From contig JBFIHZ010000302.1 of NCBI GenBank assembly GCA_041601535.1, positions 1-5,103 on the forward strand: a stretch of 5,103 bases of DNA, in the 5' to 3' direction. The notes beneath the pieces were generated by a model. It had not been told where the DNA came from, searched no databases, and saw only the letters and a list, made by a program, of their open reading frames with translations. A program made the position numbers and the translations under genes. Source of the stretch: JBFIHZ01 sp041601535. GTDB taxonomy: Bacteria; Pseudomonadota; Gammaproteobacteria; Xanthomonadales; SZUA-36. This document shows positions 1-5,103 of this stretch, piece by piece. Within the stretch, counting starts at the first letter, position 1; every line of letters starts with the position of its first letter.

Positions 1-911
1 AGCCTTTTATTGTGCGGATCCAAGGCCTGACTCAATGATTCAAAGCGCATCCAGTCCGTGCTGCGCTGCTCGCCGGTAGTGGTCGCCGTGACATCCACCA
101 CCCGTGCCTGTGTGAAACCCGCATCTTTAACCCACCGCATCAGCGTATCGATGGCCGGAATGCACCACACATTGCGCATGCGCGCGTAGCGGCTTTCCGG
201 CACCAGTTCGCTGCGCTCGTCCGTTGGCGGCAGCACCAGGGTTTCCAGTACCAGTGTGCCGTGCGGCCGCAACAGCTGCCGGATCTGCTGCAGGTGCTGA
301 TGCGGGTCTCGGCGATGGTAGAGCACCCCCATGCTGAACACCGCGTCAAACCCGGCCGGCGGCGGCGGCAGGTCCTCAATGCCCAGCGGCAGCACGAAAT
401 TGGGTTCAGCGCCGGCAAAGTGGCGGCAGGCCAGCCATTGCATGACAAACACCAGGGTGGGGTCTACGCCCACCACCAGCTTCGCGCCAGCGCCCAGCAT
501 GCGCCAGCCGAAATAACCATTGCCGCAACCGATATCCAGCACCCGCGCGCCACGCAGATCCACCTCGCCATTCAACCGGTCCCACTTCCAGTCGGAGCGC
601 CATTCGGTATCAATTGCTACGCCACCCAGCCGCAACGGACCTTTACGCCATGGATGCAGTTGCATCAGCGTCTCGCACAGCGCCCGTGGGTCTTCTGCGT
701 CCGCGCCCAGGCTGGGTGCCACGCGGTCCGCCTGCATGCATTGAGTTACGGCCGGCAAAGCCGCTATGGCACCGCGCCAGCGCGGCAGGTCACCATGCTC
801 ATGCGTGGCCAGGCGCTCTTCCGCCAGTTGGCTGACAGTCCGCAGCCAGTCACTCTCCGGCCAGGCGCTGGCCAGATCGGCATAGACCCGCGGTGCTGAT
901 TGAACTGACAC
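1..911 (-). CDS. cmoB: tRNA U34 carboxymethyltransferase CmoB, 3' end cut by the window
   Basis: CmoB transfers the carboxymethyl group of carboxy-S-adenosylmethionine (Cx-SAM) to 5-hydroxyuridine-34 of tRNA, giving 5-oxyacetyluridine; it is cytosolic. The frame is unbroken for 303 codons. Visible marks are HPWRKGP (86-92), DTEWRSDWKWD (101-111), the Rossmann SAM loop VLDIGCGNGY (124-133), the acidic strand end VGVDP, LPLGIEDLP, and FSMGVLYHRR with Tyr198. Lys90, Trp104, Lys109 and Tyr198 line up with the Cx-SAM-contacting Lys91, Trp105, Lys110 and Tyr200 that I recall for the E. coli enzyme. The visible part ends in ALDPHNK, so about 20 residues are missing, including the C-terminal substrate-binding Arg. 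I chose the GTG at 911 because the next in-frame ATG lies too far inside and this start gives family-like spacing to the WRKGP motif. It begins three bases after the cmoA stop with no clear Shine-Dalgarno, which suggests translational coupling. Family assignment is very secure; the start is less so. Confidence 0.96.
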   Translation of the reverse strand, partial: MSVQSAPRVYADLASAWPESDWLRTVSQLAEERLATHEHGDLPRWRGAIAALPAVTQCMQADRVAPSLGADAEDPRALCETLMQLHPWRKGPLRLGGVAIDTEWRSDWKWDRLNGEVDLRGARVLDIGCGNGYFGWRMLGAGAKLVVGVDPTLVFVMQWLACRHFAGAEPNFVLPLGIEDLPPPPAGFDAVFSMGVLYHRRDPHQHLQQIRQLLRPHGTLVLETLVLPPTDERSELVPESRYARMRNVWCIPAIDTLMRWVKDAGFTQARVVDVTATTTGEQRSTDWMRFESLSQALDPHNKR

Positions 912-914
912 GAA

Positions 915-1643
915 CTAACGAATGGCCAGGTAGGAAACGAAATTCACCGCCTGCAACCAGCGCAGGCTGCGCGACCAGCCGGCCTCGCGCAGGCGCTCGA
1001 AATGCTGCGTTTCGGTATCGGGCTGCAATACCCGTTCCAGCGCGCTGCGTTTGCGGGCGATTTCCAGGTCAGAGTAACCGCGGGCACGCTTGAAATCATG
1101 ATGCACTTCGGTCATCAGTTCCTGTTCGAACGGATCTTCAAACCGTATCTTTTCCGACACCAGCAGCGCACCACCCGGCCGCGTGCCCTCGGCAACCCGC
1201 CGCAGTAAGGCCAGGCGCTGAGCCGGGTCGACAAACTGCAGGGTGAAGTTCAGCACCGTCAGCGAGGCATCGGCGATCGGCACGGTACAGATGTCCTGTT
1301 CCACGAACTCTACCGGCGCCAGTCCGTCCGCCGGATCCAGCAGTTGCCGGCAACGCGCCAGCATGTCCGGTGAGTTGTCCACCGCCACAAAGCGCACGCC
1401 TGGCTGGTTCACTGCCTGGCGCATGGCCTGCGTGGCCGCGCCCAGCGAACAGCCCAGGTCATACACCCGGCTGTCGGGCTGCACGAACCGCCGTGCCAGC
1501 AGGCCCAGCATGCGCAGGCCCAGGCCGTAAGCCGGCACGGAACGCTCGATCATGTCCGGAAAAACGCGCACCACCCGGTCATCAAATACAAAATCACCCG
1601 GTTGGGCGGCCTGTTGCTGGTAAATATTGTCTTTTTCGCTCAT
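915..1643 (-). CDS. cmoA: Carboxy-S-adenosyl-L-methionine synthase CmoA
   Basis: CmoA converts SAM and prephenate to carboxy-SAM, phenylpyruvate and water, supplying CmoB with its donor. The product from this start is 242 residues (E. coli about 247). It has a class I methyltransferase fold: FVFDDRVVRVFPDMI near the N-terminus, Tyr39 in SVPAYG, the SAM loop YDLGCSLGAAT (61-71), VDNSP with Asp89-Asn90, EQDI with Asp117-Ile118, VLNFTLQF with Asn132, HHDFKRARGYSDLEI, and Arg199 in RKRS. These positions match, without offset, the ligand-contact numbering I recall for E. coli CmoA, which is the main reason for choosing the ATG at 1643. The alternative ATG at 1655 adds only four residues. The open frame back to 1805 adds 54 residues with no family counterpart and crosses the likely promoter. 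Neither near start has a strong Shine-Dalgarno; only GAG lies just upstream of 1643. It is first in a cmoA-cmoB operon, with three bases between the genes. Confidence 0.96.
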   Translation of the reverse strand: MSEKDNIYQQQAAQPGDFVFDDRVVRVFPDMIERSVPAYGLGLRMLGLLARRFVQPDSRVYDLGCSLGAATQAMRQAVNQPGVRFVAVDNSPDMLARCRQLLDPADGLAPVEFVEQDICTVPIADASLTVLNFTLQFVDPAQRLALLRRVAEGTRPGGALLVSEKIRFEDPFEQELMTEVHHDFKRARGYSDLEIARKRSALERVLQPDTETQHFERLREAGWSRSLRWLQAVNFVSYLAIR

Positions 1644-1677
1644 ATTCTCGGTCATCCTGGCACCGCTGGTTTGGCTT

Positions 1678-1697
1678 GCAGCGGCCGTCACCGCTGC
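1678..1697. repeat. 20-base dyad in the cmoA leader
   Basis: A perfect 7-base inverted repeat, GCAGCGG and CCGCTGC, is separated by six bases (CCGTCA). If cmoA is transcribed from the box at 1722-1727, the dyad lies in the 5' leader about 35 bases before the start codon and could form an RNA hairpin. It could also be a DNA operator between the divergent operons. No T-tract follows on either strand, so it is not a classical terminator. Function is unknown. Confidence 0.45.
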
Positions 1698-1721
1698 TGA
1701 AATGACTTCTGGCGCATGGGT

Positions 1722-1727
1722 ATTGTA
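1722..1727 (-). promoter_or_regulatory. Possible -10 box for cmoA-cmoB
   Basis: On the minus strand this reads TACAAT, one mismatch from the sigma-70 -10 consensus. It would place the transcript start about 70 bases before the cmoA ATG. I see no good -35 hexamer at 16-18 bases upstream, so the assignment rests on the -10 match and position alone. Confidence 0.35.
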
Positions 1728-1735
1728 CGGGCTTC

Positions 1736-1744
1736 TGCTATGGT
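1736..1744 (+). promoter_or_regulatory. Weak extended -10 candidate for qmcA-nfeD
   Basis: The plus strand reads TGCTATGGT, which fits the extended -10 layout TGnTAnnnT and would give a leader of roughly 75 bases before the qmcA GTG. The hexamer 17 bases upstream does not resemble TTGACA. This is the best candidate I can see in 1644-1823 on the plus strand, but it is weak. Confidence 0.2.
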
Positions 1745-1810
1745 GATCCTGGGAGAAAACCTGCATCACGTAACCGTCCGCCCGTGTGCCGGAAACAGAA
1801 TTCAAACAAC

Positions 1811-1818
1811 AAGGAGGT
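1811..1818 (+). promoter_or_regulatory. Perfect Shine-Dalgarno for qmcA
   Basis: AAGGAGGT is fully complementary to the conserved anti-Shine-Dalgarno end of 16S rRNA and sits five bases before the GTG at 1824. It decides the qmcA start in favour of the GTG over the upstream in-frame ATGs at 1716 and 1740, which have no comparable site. A perfect site may offset the weaker GTG initiator. Confidence 0.9.
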
Positions 1819-1823
1819 CAGCC

Positions 1824-2756
1824 GTGCTTGATAACCCTTTGATCTGGGCCATAGTCTTTACCTTCCTGGCGATCACCATCGTCCGCAAGGCCGTTATTAT
1901 CGTTCGCCAGGGTTTTGAATACACGCTGGAGCGGTTTGGCCGTTACAGCGCCACCTTGCGTCCCGGCTTTCATTTCATCGTGCCGTTTATCAATCGCGTG
2001 GGGCACAAGATCAACATGATGGAACGGGTGGCCGACGTGCCGTCACAGGAAGTCATTTCCCGCGATAACGCATTGCTGACGGTAGACGGCGTGGTGTTTT
2101 TCCAGATCCTCGATGCAGCCAAGGCGGCCTACGAGGTCCATCGGCTGGAACACGCCATCCTCAACCTCACCATGACCAATATCCGTACCGTGCTGGGTTC
2201 GCTGGACCTGGACGATGCGCTGTCCAAACGTGACGACATCAACGCGCGCCTGCTGAACGTGGTGGACGAGGCCACTACCCCGTGGGGGGTGAAAGTCACG
2301 CGCATCGAAATCAAGGACATCAGTCCGCCGATGGACCTGGTCGAATCCATGGCCCGGCAGATGAAAGCCGAGCGCGAAAAGCGCGCCAATATTCTCGAAG
2401 CCGAGGGCTTCCGCCAGGCGCAGATCCTGCGCTCTGAAGGAGAGAAGCAGGCCGCCGTGCTGGAGGCTGAAGGCCGCAAGGAAGCCGCGTTTCGCGATGC
2501 CGAAGCGCGCGAACGCCTGGCCGAGGCGGAGGCCAGGGCCACCGCGGTGGTATCCGAGGCCATTGCTGCCGGAGATATGCAGGCGGTTAACTATTTCGTG
2601 GCGCAGAAGTATGTGGAAGCGCTGAAAGCATTTGCCACCGGGCCCAACAACAAAACCATGTTATTGCCGTTCGAGGCAACCGGCATACTTTCCAGCCTGT
2701 CCGGCATTGGTGAAGTGGCCAAGCAGGCATTTGGCAAAGACACGGCAGCGCGCTGA
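1824..2756 (+). CDS. qmcA: SPFH/stomatin-type membrane protein, QmcA family
   Basis: This is a membrane-anchored SPFH (prohibitin-stomatin-flotillin) protein. In E. coli, QmcA is linked to quality control of membrane proteins and the FtsH/HflKC context; the exact role here is inference. It has 310 residues (E. coli 305). Residues 5-20 form one hydrophobic anchor. The SPFH domain follows, with QGFEYTLERFGRY (29-41), LRPGFHFIVPF, NMMERV, VPSQEVISRDNA, TMTNIRTVLGSLDLDDAL and WGVKVTRIEI. Residues about 189-243 form a charged Ala/Glu-rich coiled coil with an 11-residue repeat: Glu-Gly pairs fall at 194-195, 205-206 and 216-217. The C-terminal part keeps SEAIAAGDMQAVNYF, which is highly conserved in QmcA. 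The start is the GTG with a perfect Shine-Dalgarno, which puts the anchor at the very N-terminus as the family expects. It is followed after 10 bases by nfeD, the usual SPFH partner gene, so the two probably form one operon and one complex. Confidence 0.96.
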   Translation: MLDNPLIWAIVFTFLAITIVRKAVIIVRQGFEYTLERFGRYSATLRPGFHFIVPFINRVGHKINMMERVADVPSQEVISRDNALLTVDGVVFFQILDAAKAAYEVHRLEHAILNLTMTNIRTVLGSLDLDDALSKRDDINARLLNVVDEATTPWGVKVTRIEIKDISPPMDLVESMARQMKAEREKRANILEAEGFRQAQILRSEGEKQAAVLEAEGRKEAAFRDAEARERLAEAEARATAVVSEAIAAGDMQAVNYFVAQKYVEALKAFATGPNNKTMLLPFEATGILSSLSGIGEVAKQAFGKDTAAR

Positions 2757-2760
2757 GGAG
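2755..2760 (+). promoter_or_regulatory. Shine-Dalgarno for nfeD overlapping the qmcA stop
   Basis: GAGGAG shares bases with the qmcA TGA stop (2754-2756) and ends six bases before the ATG at 2767. It fixes the nfeD start and implies that ribosomes finishing qmcA can reinitiate directly on nfeD. Confidence 0.8.
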
Positions 2761-2766
2761 TTGATC

Positions 2767-3213
2767 ATGGACAGCCTGGACCAAGTCGTATTCTGGCACT
2801 GGTGGATTCTGGCCGGCGTGTTGTTGATCCTGGAACTTACCAGCCCGGCCTTTTTCTTTTTATGGGTGGGCATTGCCGCCGCTGCCGTCGGCTTCCTGAT
2901 GCTGTTGTTTCCCGGCCAGCCGATTGAACTCCAGCTGGTTCTGTTCAGCGTACTGTCCATCGTTGCGGTGGTGGCCTGGCGCCGCTACCGGGAACGCCAC
3001 CCGCCGGTGTCTGACCAACCATTGCTCAACCAGCGCGGCCGCCAATACCGGGACCGCGTATTCACCTTGCACCATCCGATTGTCAACGGGGTGGGCAAAG
3101 TGGAGGTCGACGATTCCACCTGGCGGGTCAAAGGCCCCGATCTGCCGGCCGGCACGCAAGTGCGCGTCATTGACGTGGACGGCGTGGTGTTTGTGGTGGA
3201 GCAGGCAGACTAG
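2767..3213 (+). CDS. NfeD-family membrane protein (YbbJ-like), partner of QmcA
   Basis: This short NfeD-type protein has 148 residues (E. coli YbbJ about 150). It has no ClpP-like serine protease domain, so it belongs to the short class. Residues about 9-24, 28-48 and 54-71 are hydrophobic and predict three membrane segments. A basic patch WRRYRERH (71-78) then leads to a soluble OB-fold domain of about 60 residues. That domain begins with LLNQRGRQY (86-94) and keeps the family pattern PIVNGVGKVEVDDSTWRV, then a Gly-Thr turn and the strands VRVIDVDGVVFVV. NfeD proteins occur next to SPFH genes and are thought to bind or position the SPFH oligomer in the membrane, with the OB domain facing the cytosol or periplasm depending on topology. 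The ATG at 2767 has a good Shine-Dalgarno; the open frame back to 2632 lies wholly inside qmcA and is not part of the gene. The family is secure; its biochemical role is not settled. Confidence 0.94.
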   Translation: MDSLDQVVFWHWWILAGVLLILELTSPAFFFLWVGIAAAAVGFLMLLFPGQPIELQLVLFSVLSIVAVVAWRRYRERHPPVSDQPLLNQRGRQYRDRVFTLHHPIVNGVGKVEVDDSTWRVKGPDLPAGTQVRVIDVDGVVFVVEQAD

Positions 3214-3217
3214 CGCC

Positions 3218-3291
3218 GGCCCGGGGCTGCACCCCGGCCAGGCCGCCCGATCGCGGCCAGAAACCCGGGTCCGTTCCGGGCCAATCCCCGG
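3218..3291 (+). repeat. Cluster of GC-rich hairpins after nfeD
   Basis: Three stem-loops follow the nfeD stop. The first pairs GGCCCGGGG (3218-3226) with CCCCGGCC (3232-3239), with one bulged C and a five-base loop. The second pairs GGCCGC (3241-3246) with GCGGCC (3253-3258). The third pairs CCCGG (3264-3268) with CCGGG (3276-3280); that CCGGG can instead pair with CCCGG at 3287-3291. None is followed by a T-run, so they are more likely 3' end stabilising structures or an extragenic palindromic element than terminators. I cannot tell which from one copy. Confidence 0.55.
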
Positions 3292-3302
3292 TTAATCCTT
3301 CG

Positions 3303-3329
3303 GCCCGCCTTCTGTCATGGCGGGCGTTT
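3303..3329 (+). terminator. Likely rho-independent terminator of qmcA-nfeD
   Basis: GCCCGCC (3303-3309) and GGCGGGC (3319-3325) make a perfect 7-bp G/C stem with a nine-base loop, followed by G and three T residues. The short T-tract makes it a modest intrinsic terminator. Its position, just ahead of the glyQ promoter, supports the role. Confidence 0.6.
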
Positions 3330-3338
3330 GACTATACT
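3310..3338 (+). promoter_or_regulatory. Likely sigma-70 promoter of glyQ-glyS
   Basis: TATACT at 3333-3338 is one mismatch from the -10 consensus. At 17 bases upstream lies TTCTGT (3310-3315), a poor -35. A TTGACT at 3328-3333 looks like a -35 but has no -10 at the right distance. Transcription would start near 3345, giving a leader of about 160 bases. The -35 region falls in the loop of the terminator stem at 3303-3325, so the two signals share DNA. Confidence 0.5.
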
Positions 3339-3344
3339 AGCCCG

Positions 3345-3507
3345 CACATCGCAGCAGGCCTCACATCGCCATGAACAGATTTTCGCTCAAGTACACGACC
3401 GCCCGTTGGACGGCGGGTGCCATCTCATCGGGACACGCCCGGCCCGGTGTCATGCCGTGCCCGCTAAATGTCACGGCCCGGTCCGTCGCAACCGTGGGCG
3501 GAATTGC
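3345..3507 (+). promoter_or_regulatory. Structured 5' leader of glyQ
   Basis: This leader can form small stems at CCGCC 3399-3403 with GGCGG 3412-3416, GACAC 3432-3436 with GTGTC 3447-3451, and CACGG 3472-3476 with CCGTG 3492-3496. The last abuts the weak glyQ Shine-Dalgarno, GGGCGGA (3496-3502), five bases before the ATG. It has no T-box landmarks and I do not recognise a known riboswitch. It also contains the small open frame at 3371-3511. Any regulatory role is inference. Confidence 0.35.
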
Positions 3508-3511
3508 ATGA
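3371..3511 (+). CDS. Possible 46-codon upstream open frame coupled to glyQ
   Basis: An ATG-started frame of 46 codons ends at TGA 3509-3511, which overlaps the glyQ ATG (3508-3510) in an ATGA junction. The product would start MNRFSLKYTTARW and end TVGGIA; it is small and basic and has no domain I recognise. It contains five Gly codons, including an adjacent GGC-GGA pair three codons before the stop. Its own Shine-Dalgarno is poor: only AGG at about 13 bases upstream. An open frame this short is easily produced by chance in GC-rich DNA, so translation is unproven. If real, it could couple glyQ translation to passage of ribosomes through the leader. Confidence 0.25.
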   Translation: MNRFSLKYTTARWTAGAISSGHARPGVMPCPLNVTARSVATVGGIA

Positions 3512-4422
3512 GCGCTTCCACCAAACCTTTGACATTTCAGCAATTTATTGCCCGGTTGGACGAATACTGGTCGGCCCAGGGCTGTGTGCTGGTACAACCG
3601 CTGGACCTGGAGGTAGGGGCCGGTACCTTCCACCCCGCCACCTTCCTGCGTTCGATTGGCCCTGAGCCCTGGAGCGCGGCCTATGTGCAACCCTGCCGCC
3701 GGCCCACCGATGGCCGTTACGGTGAAAACCCCAACCGCCTGCAACATTACTATCAGTACCAGGTGGTCATGAAGCCGTCACCGGATAACATCCAGGAGCT
3801 TTACCTGGGCTCGCTGGCGGCCGTCGGCATTGACCCCGAGGTGCACGATATCCGGTTTGTCGAAGACAACTGGGAATCCCCCACGCTGGGTGCCTGGGGC
3901 CTGGGCTGGGAAGTGTGGCTGAACGGCATGGAAGTCACGCAGTTCACCTACTTCCAGCAGGCCGGCGGGCTGGAGTGCAAGCCCGTGCTGGGTGAAATCA
4001 CCTATGGTACCGAGCGCCTGGCGATGTATTTGCAGGGTGTGGATACGGTGTATGACCTGGTGTGGACCGATGCGGGTGACCGCACCGTCACCTACGGTGA
4101 GGTGTTCCTGCAGAACGAAGTGGAGCAGTCTCACTATAATTTTGAGCATGCCGACACCGATGCCCTGTTCGGCTGGTTTGATACCTGTGAACAGGCCGCG
4201 CAAAAGCTGGTGGAGTTGAACCTGCCCTTGCCTGCCTATGAACAGGTTTTGAAAGCCTCACACACCTTCAATCTGCTGGATGCCCGGCGCGCCATTTCAG
4301 TCACCGAGCGCCAGCGTTTTATCCTGCGGGTGCGTGATCTGGCACGCCGCGTGGCAGAATCGTATTACGCGCGGCGCGAATCGCTGGGATTTCCCGGCCT
4401 GGAGCAAGCTGAACATGAGTAA
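3508..4422 (+). CDS. glyQ: Glycyl-tRNA synthetase alpha subunit
   Basis: This is the catalytic alpha subunit of bacterial alpha2beta2 glycyl-tRNA synthetase (class II). It activates glycine with ATP and, with GlyS, charges tRNA-Gly in the cytosol. It has 304 residues (E. coli 303) and aligns end to end. Conserved blocks are QPLDLEVGAGTFHP (30-43), GPEPWSAAYVQPCRRPTDGR (51-70), YGENPNRLQHYYQ (71-83), KPSPDNIQELYLGSL, FVEDNWESPTLGAWGLGWEV (117-136), NGMEVTQFTYFQQ (139-151), GEITYGTERLAMY and the helical tail FNLLDARRAISVTERQR (254-270). Position 63 is Cys where E. coli has Ser, which I regard as natural variation. The ATG at 3508 is chosen by family N-terminus and a weak GGGCGGA Shine-Dalgarno; the in-frame extension to a TTG at 3328 crosses the promoter and adds 60 unrelated residues. 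The gene overlaps glyS by 8 bases, giving a coupled operon suited to equal subunit output. Confidence 0.98.
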   Translation: MSASTKPLTFQQFIARLDEYWSAQGCVLVQPLDLEVGAGTFHPATFLRSIGPEPWSAAYVQPCRRPTDGRYGENPNRLQHYYQYQVVMKPSPDNIQELYLGSLAAVGIDPEVHDIRFVEDNWESPTLGAWGLGWEVWLNGMEVTQFTYFQQAGGLECKPVLGEITYGTERLAMYLQGVDTVYDLVWTDAGDRTVTYGEVFLQNEVEQSHYNFEHADTDALFGWFDTCEQAAQKLVELNLPLPAYEQVLKASHTFNLLDARRAISVTERQRFILRVRDLARRVAESYYARRESLGFPGLEQAEHE

Positions 4423-5103
4423 AAACACCGCTCCGGCCGCGCCAGACTGCCATGACCTGATTATTGAACTGGGTTGCGAAGAACTGCCGCCCAAGGCCCT
4501 TGATGAACTACGGGAAGCCTGGTTCAGTGCGGTCTGCGCCGGGCTGACCAGCCAGAACCTGGCTTTCGACGCAGCGTCCAGCCAGGCATTTTCCAGCCCC
4601 CGGCGGCTCGCCCTGCTGTTACGCCAGGTGGCCAGTCAGCAACCCGACCAGCACCAGCAGCGGCGCGGACCCGCCGTTAGCGCGGCGTTTGACGGCGACG
4701 GCAAACCCACCGGTGCCGCACTTGGCTTCGCCCGCTCCGTTGGCCTGCCGGTTGATGCCCTGGAAACGCTGAAAACCGACAAGGGCGAGTGGCTGGTGGC
4801 CGAGGTGCATCAGGCCGGCAAACCACTGGACGACCTGCTGTTCGATGTCTTGCAGCAGGCCCTGCGGCAGCTGCCTGTACCCCGCCCGATGCGCTGGGGC
4901 AGCCACGAGTTCAACTTCGTCAGGCCAGCGCACTGGCTGCTGGTAGTGCATGGCGAACGCGTGCTTGCAGGAAGTTTGCTGGGGCTGCACAGCGACCGGC
5001 TGACGCGCGGTCATCGGATCCATGCACCCGGTCCGCATGCGCTGCAGCAGGCGGGCGACTACCTGGATGTGTTGCGCCAGGCTTACGTGCTGGCTGACCA
5101 GGC
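4415..5103 (+). CDS. glyS: Glycyl-tRNA synthetase beta subunit, 3' end cut by the window
   Basis: This is the beta subunit of the alpha2beta2 glycyl-tRNA synthetase, which provides tRNA recognition for GlyQ. About 229 residues are visible of a family length near 690, so the anticodon-binding C-terminal half is outside the window. Visible N-terminal family marks are LIIELGCEELPPKAL (15-29), SSPRRLALLL, RRGPAVSAAFD, GKPTGAALGFAR, TDKGEWLVAEV, PRPMRWG (156-162), FNFVRPAHWLL (166-176) and SDRLTRGHR (193-201). The ATG at 4415 lies inside the glyQ end (stop TAA 4420-4422). It has GGAG at 4401-4404, ten bases upstream, a slightly long spacing. The N-terminus is about eight residues longer than in E. 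coli before the IELG block. The frame is intact to the window edge. Confidence 0.97.
   Translation, partial: MSKNTAPAAPDCHDLIIELGCEELPPKALDELREAWFSAVCAGLTSQNLAFDAASSQAFSSPRRLALLLRQVASQQPDQHQQRRGPAVSAAFDGDGKPTGAALGFARSVGLPVDALETLKTDKGEWLVAEVHQAGKPLDDLLFDVLQQALRQLPVPRPMRWGSHEFNFVRPAHWLLVVHGERVLAGSLLGLHSDRLTRGHRIHAPGPHALQQAGDYLDVLRQAYVLADQ

Noticed and set aside
261..899. 212-codon plus-strand open frame
   Set aside because: It lies antisense to cmoB, whose conserved motifs run continuously through this stretch; its own translation is rich in Arg, Gln, His and Pro with no family features, as expected of a GC-rich shadow.
1644..1805. N-terminal extension of cmoA to an ATG at 1805
   Set aside because: The extra 54 residues match no CmoA, and residue numbering from 1643 agrees with E. 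coli CmoA at all the ligand positions I checked.
1716..1823. N-terminal extension of qmcA to an ATG at 1716
   Set aside because: It would place 36 non-family residues before the membrane anchor and ignore the perfect Shine-Dalgarno at 1811-1818.
2129..2563. 144-codon minus-strand open frame
   Set aside because: It is a Ser/Arg/Ala-rich mirror of the repetitive coiled-coil part of qmcA, with no recognisable protein.
3328..3507. 60-residue N-terminal extension of glyQ from a TTG
   Set aside because: It begins inside the promoter core, and GlyQ homologues start at the position equivalent to 3508.
3345..3507. T-box or glycine riboswitch in the glyQ leader
   Set aside because: I see no T-box bulge sequence, no terminator/antiterminator pair and no glycine aptamer layout, and T-boxes are mainly a Gram-positive feature.
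3778..4203. 141-codon minus-strand open frame inside glyQ
   Set aside because: It is antisense to the most conserved part of glyQ; the sense strand explains the sequence fully.
4619..5038. 139-codon minus-strand open frame inside glyS
   Set aside because: It is antisense to clear GlyS motifs and shows no domain of its own.
1..5103. Novel defence, mobile or secretion system
   Set aside because: Every gene belongs to a well-known housekeeping family with even composition; no transposase, integrase, direct repeat array, toxin-antitoxin pair or orphan gene is visible.

Overview
The window looks like ordinary chromosomal core DNA from a GC-rich gammaproteobacterium. The evidence is a CmoA/CmoB pair for tRNA wobble-uridine modification, an SPFH/NfeD pair of the QmcA/YbbJ type, and a glycyl-tRNA synthetase of the split alpha2beta2 kind, all close to their Enterobacteria/Pseudomonas relatives in residue numbering. 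Third codon positions are strongly G/C biased, unlike E. coli. I cannot name a genus, and I see no mobile element, CRISPR array, tRNA, rRNA or sign of recent transfer.

Layout: positions 1-1643 hold cmoA and then cmoB, both on the minus strand. The C-terminal end of cmoB is cut off by the window's left edge. About 180 bases (1644-1823) separate them from a divergent plus-strand pair, qmcA (1824-2756) and nfeD/ybbJ (2767-3213). This spacer contains a 20-base dyad, a plausible cmoA -10 box and a perfect Shine-Dalgarno for qmcA. Positions 3214-3507 hold several GC-rich hairpins, the last of which looks like a terminator. A likely glyQ promoter follows at once, then a leader of about 160 bases with a small open frame that ends in an ATGA overlap with the glyQ start. 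glyQ (3508-4422) overlaps glyS (4415 onward) by 8 bases, and glyS runs off the right edge with about a third of the gene visible.

How the genes work together: CmoA makes carboxy-S-adenosylmethionine and CmoB uses it to convert 5-hydroxyuridine-34 to 5-oxyacetyluridine in certain tRNAs. QmcA and its NfeD partner are expected to form a membrane microdomain complex. GlyQ and GlyS together charge tRNA-Gly. Two of the three modules therefore serve tRNA function, but the sequence gives no sign that the modules are co-regulated.

Several start sites differ from the longest open frames. cmoA starts at 1643 (not 1805), qmcA at a GTG at 1824 (not 1716), nfeD at 2767 (not 2632), glyQ at 3508 (not 3328) and cmoB at a GTG at 911. 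I found no convincing undescribed system. The parts most worth a second look are the glyQ leader with its coupled small open frame and the hairpin cluster in front of it.
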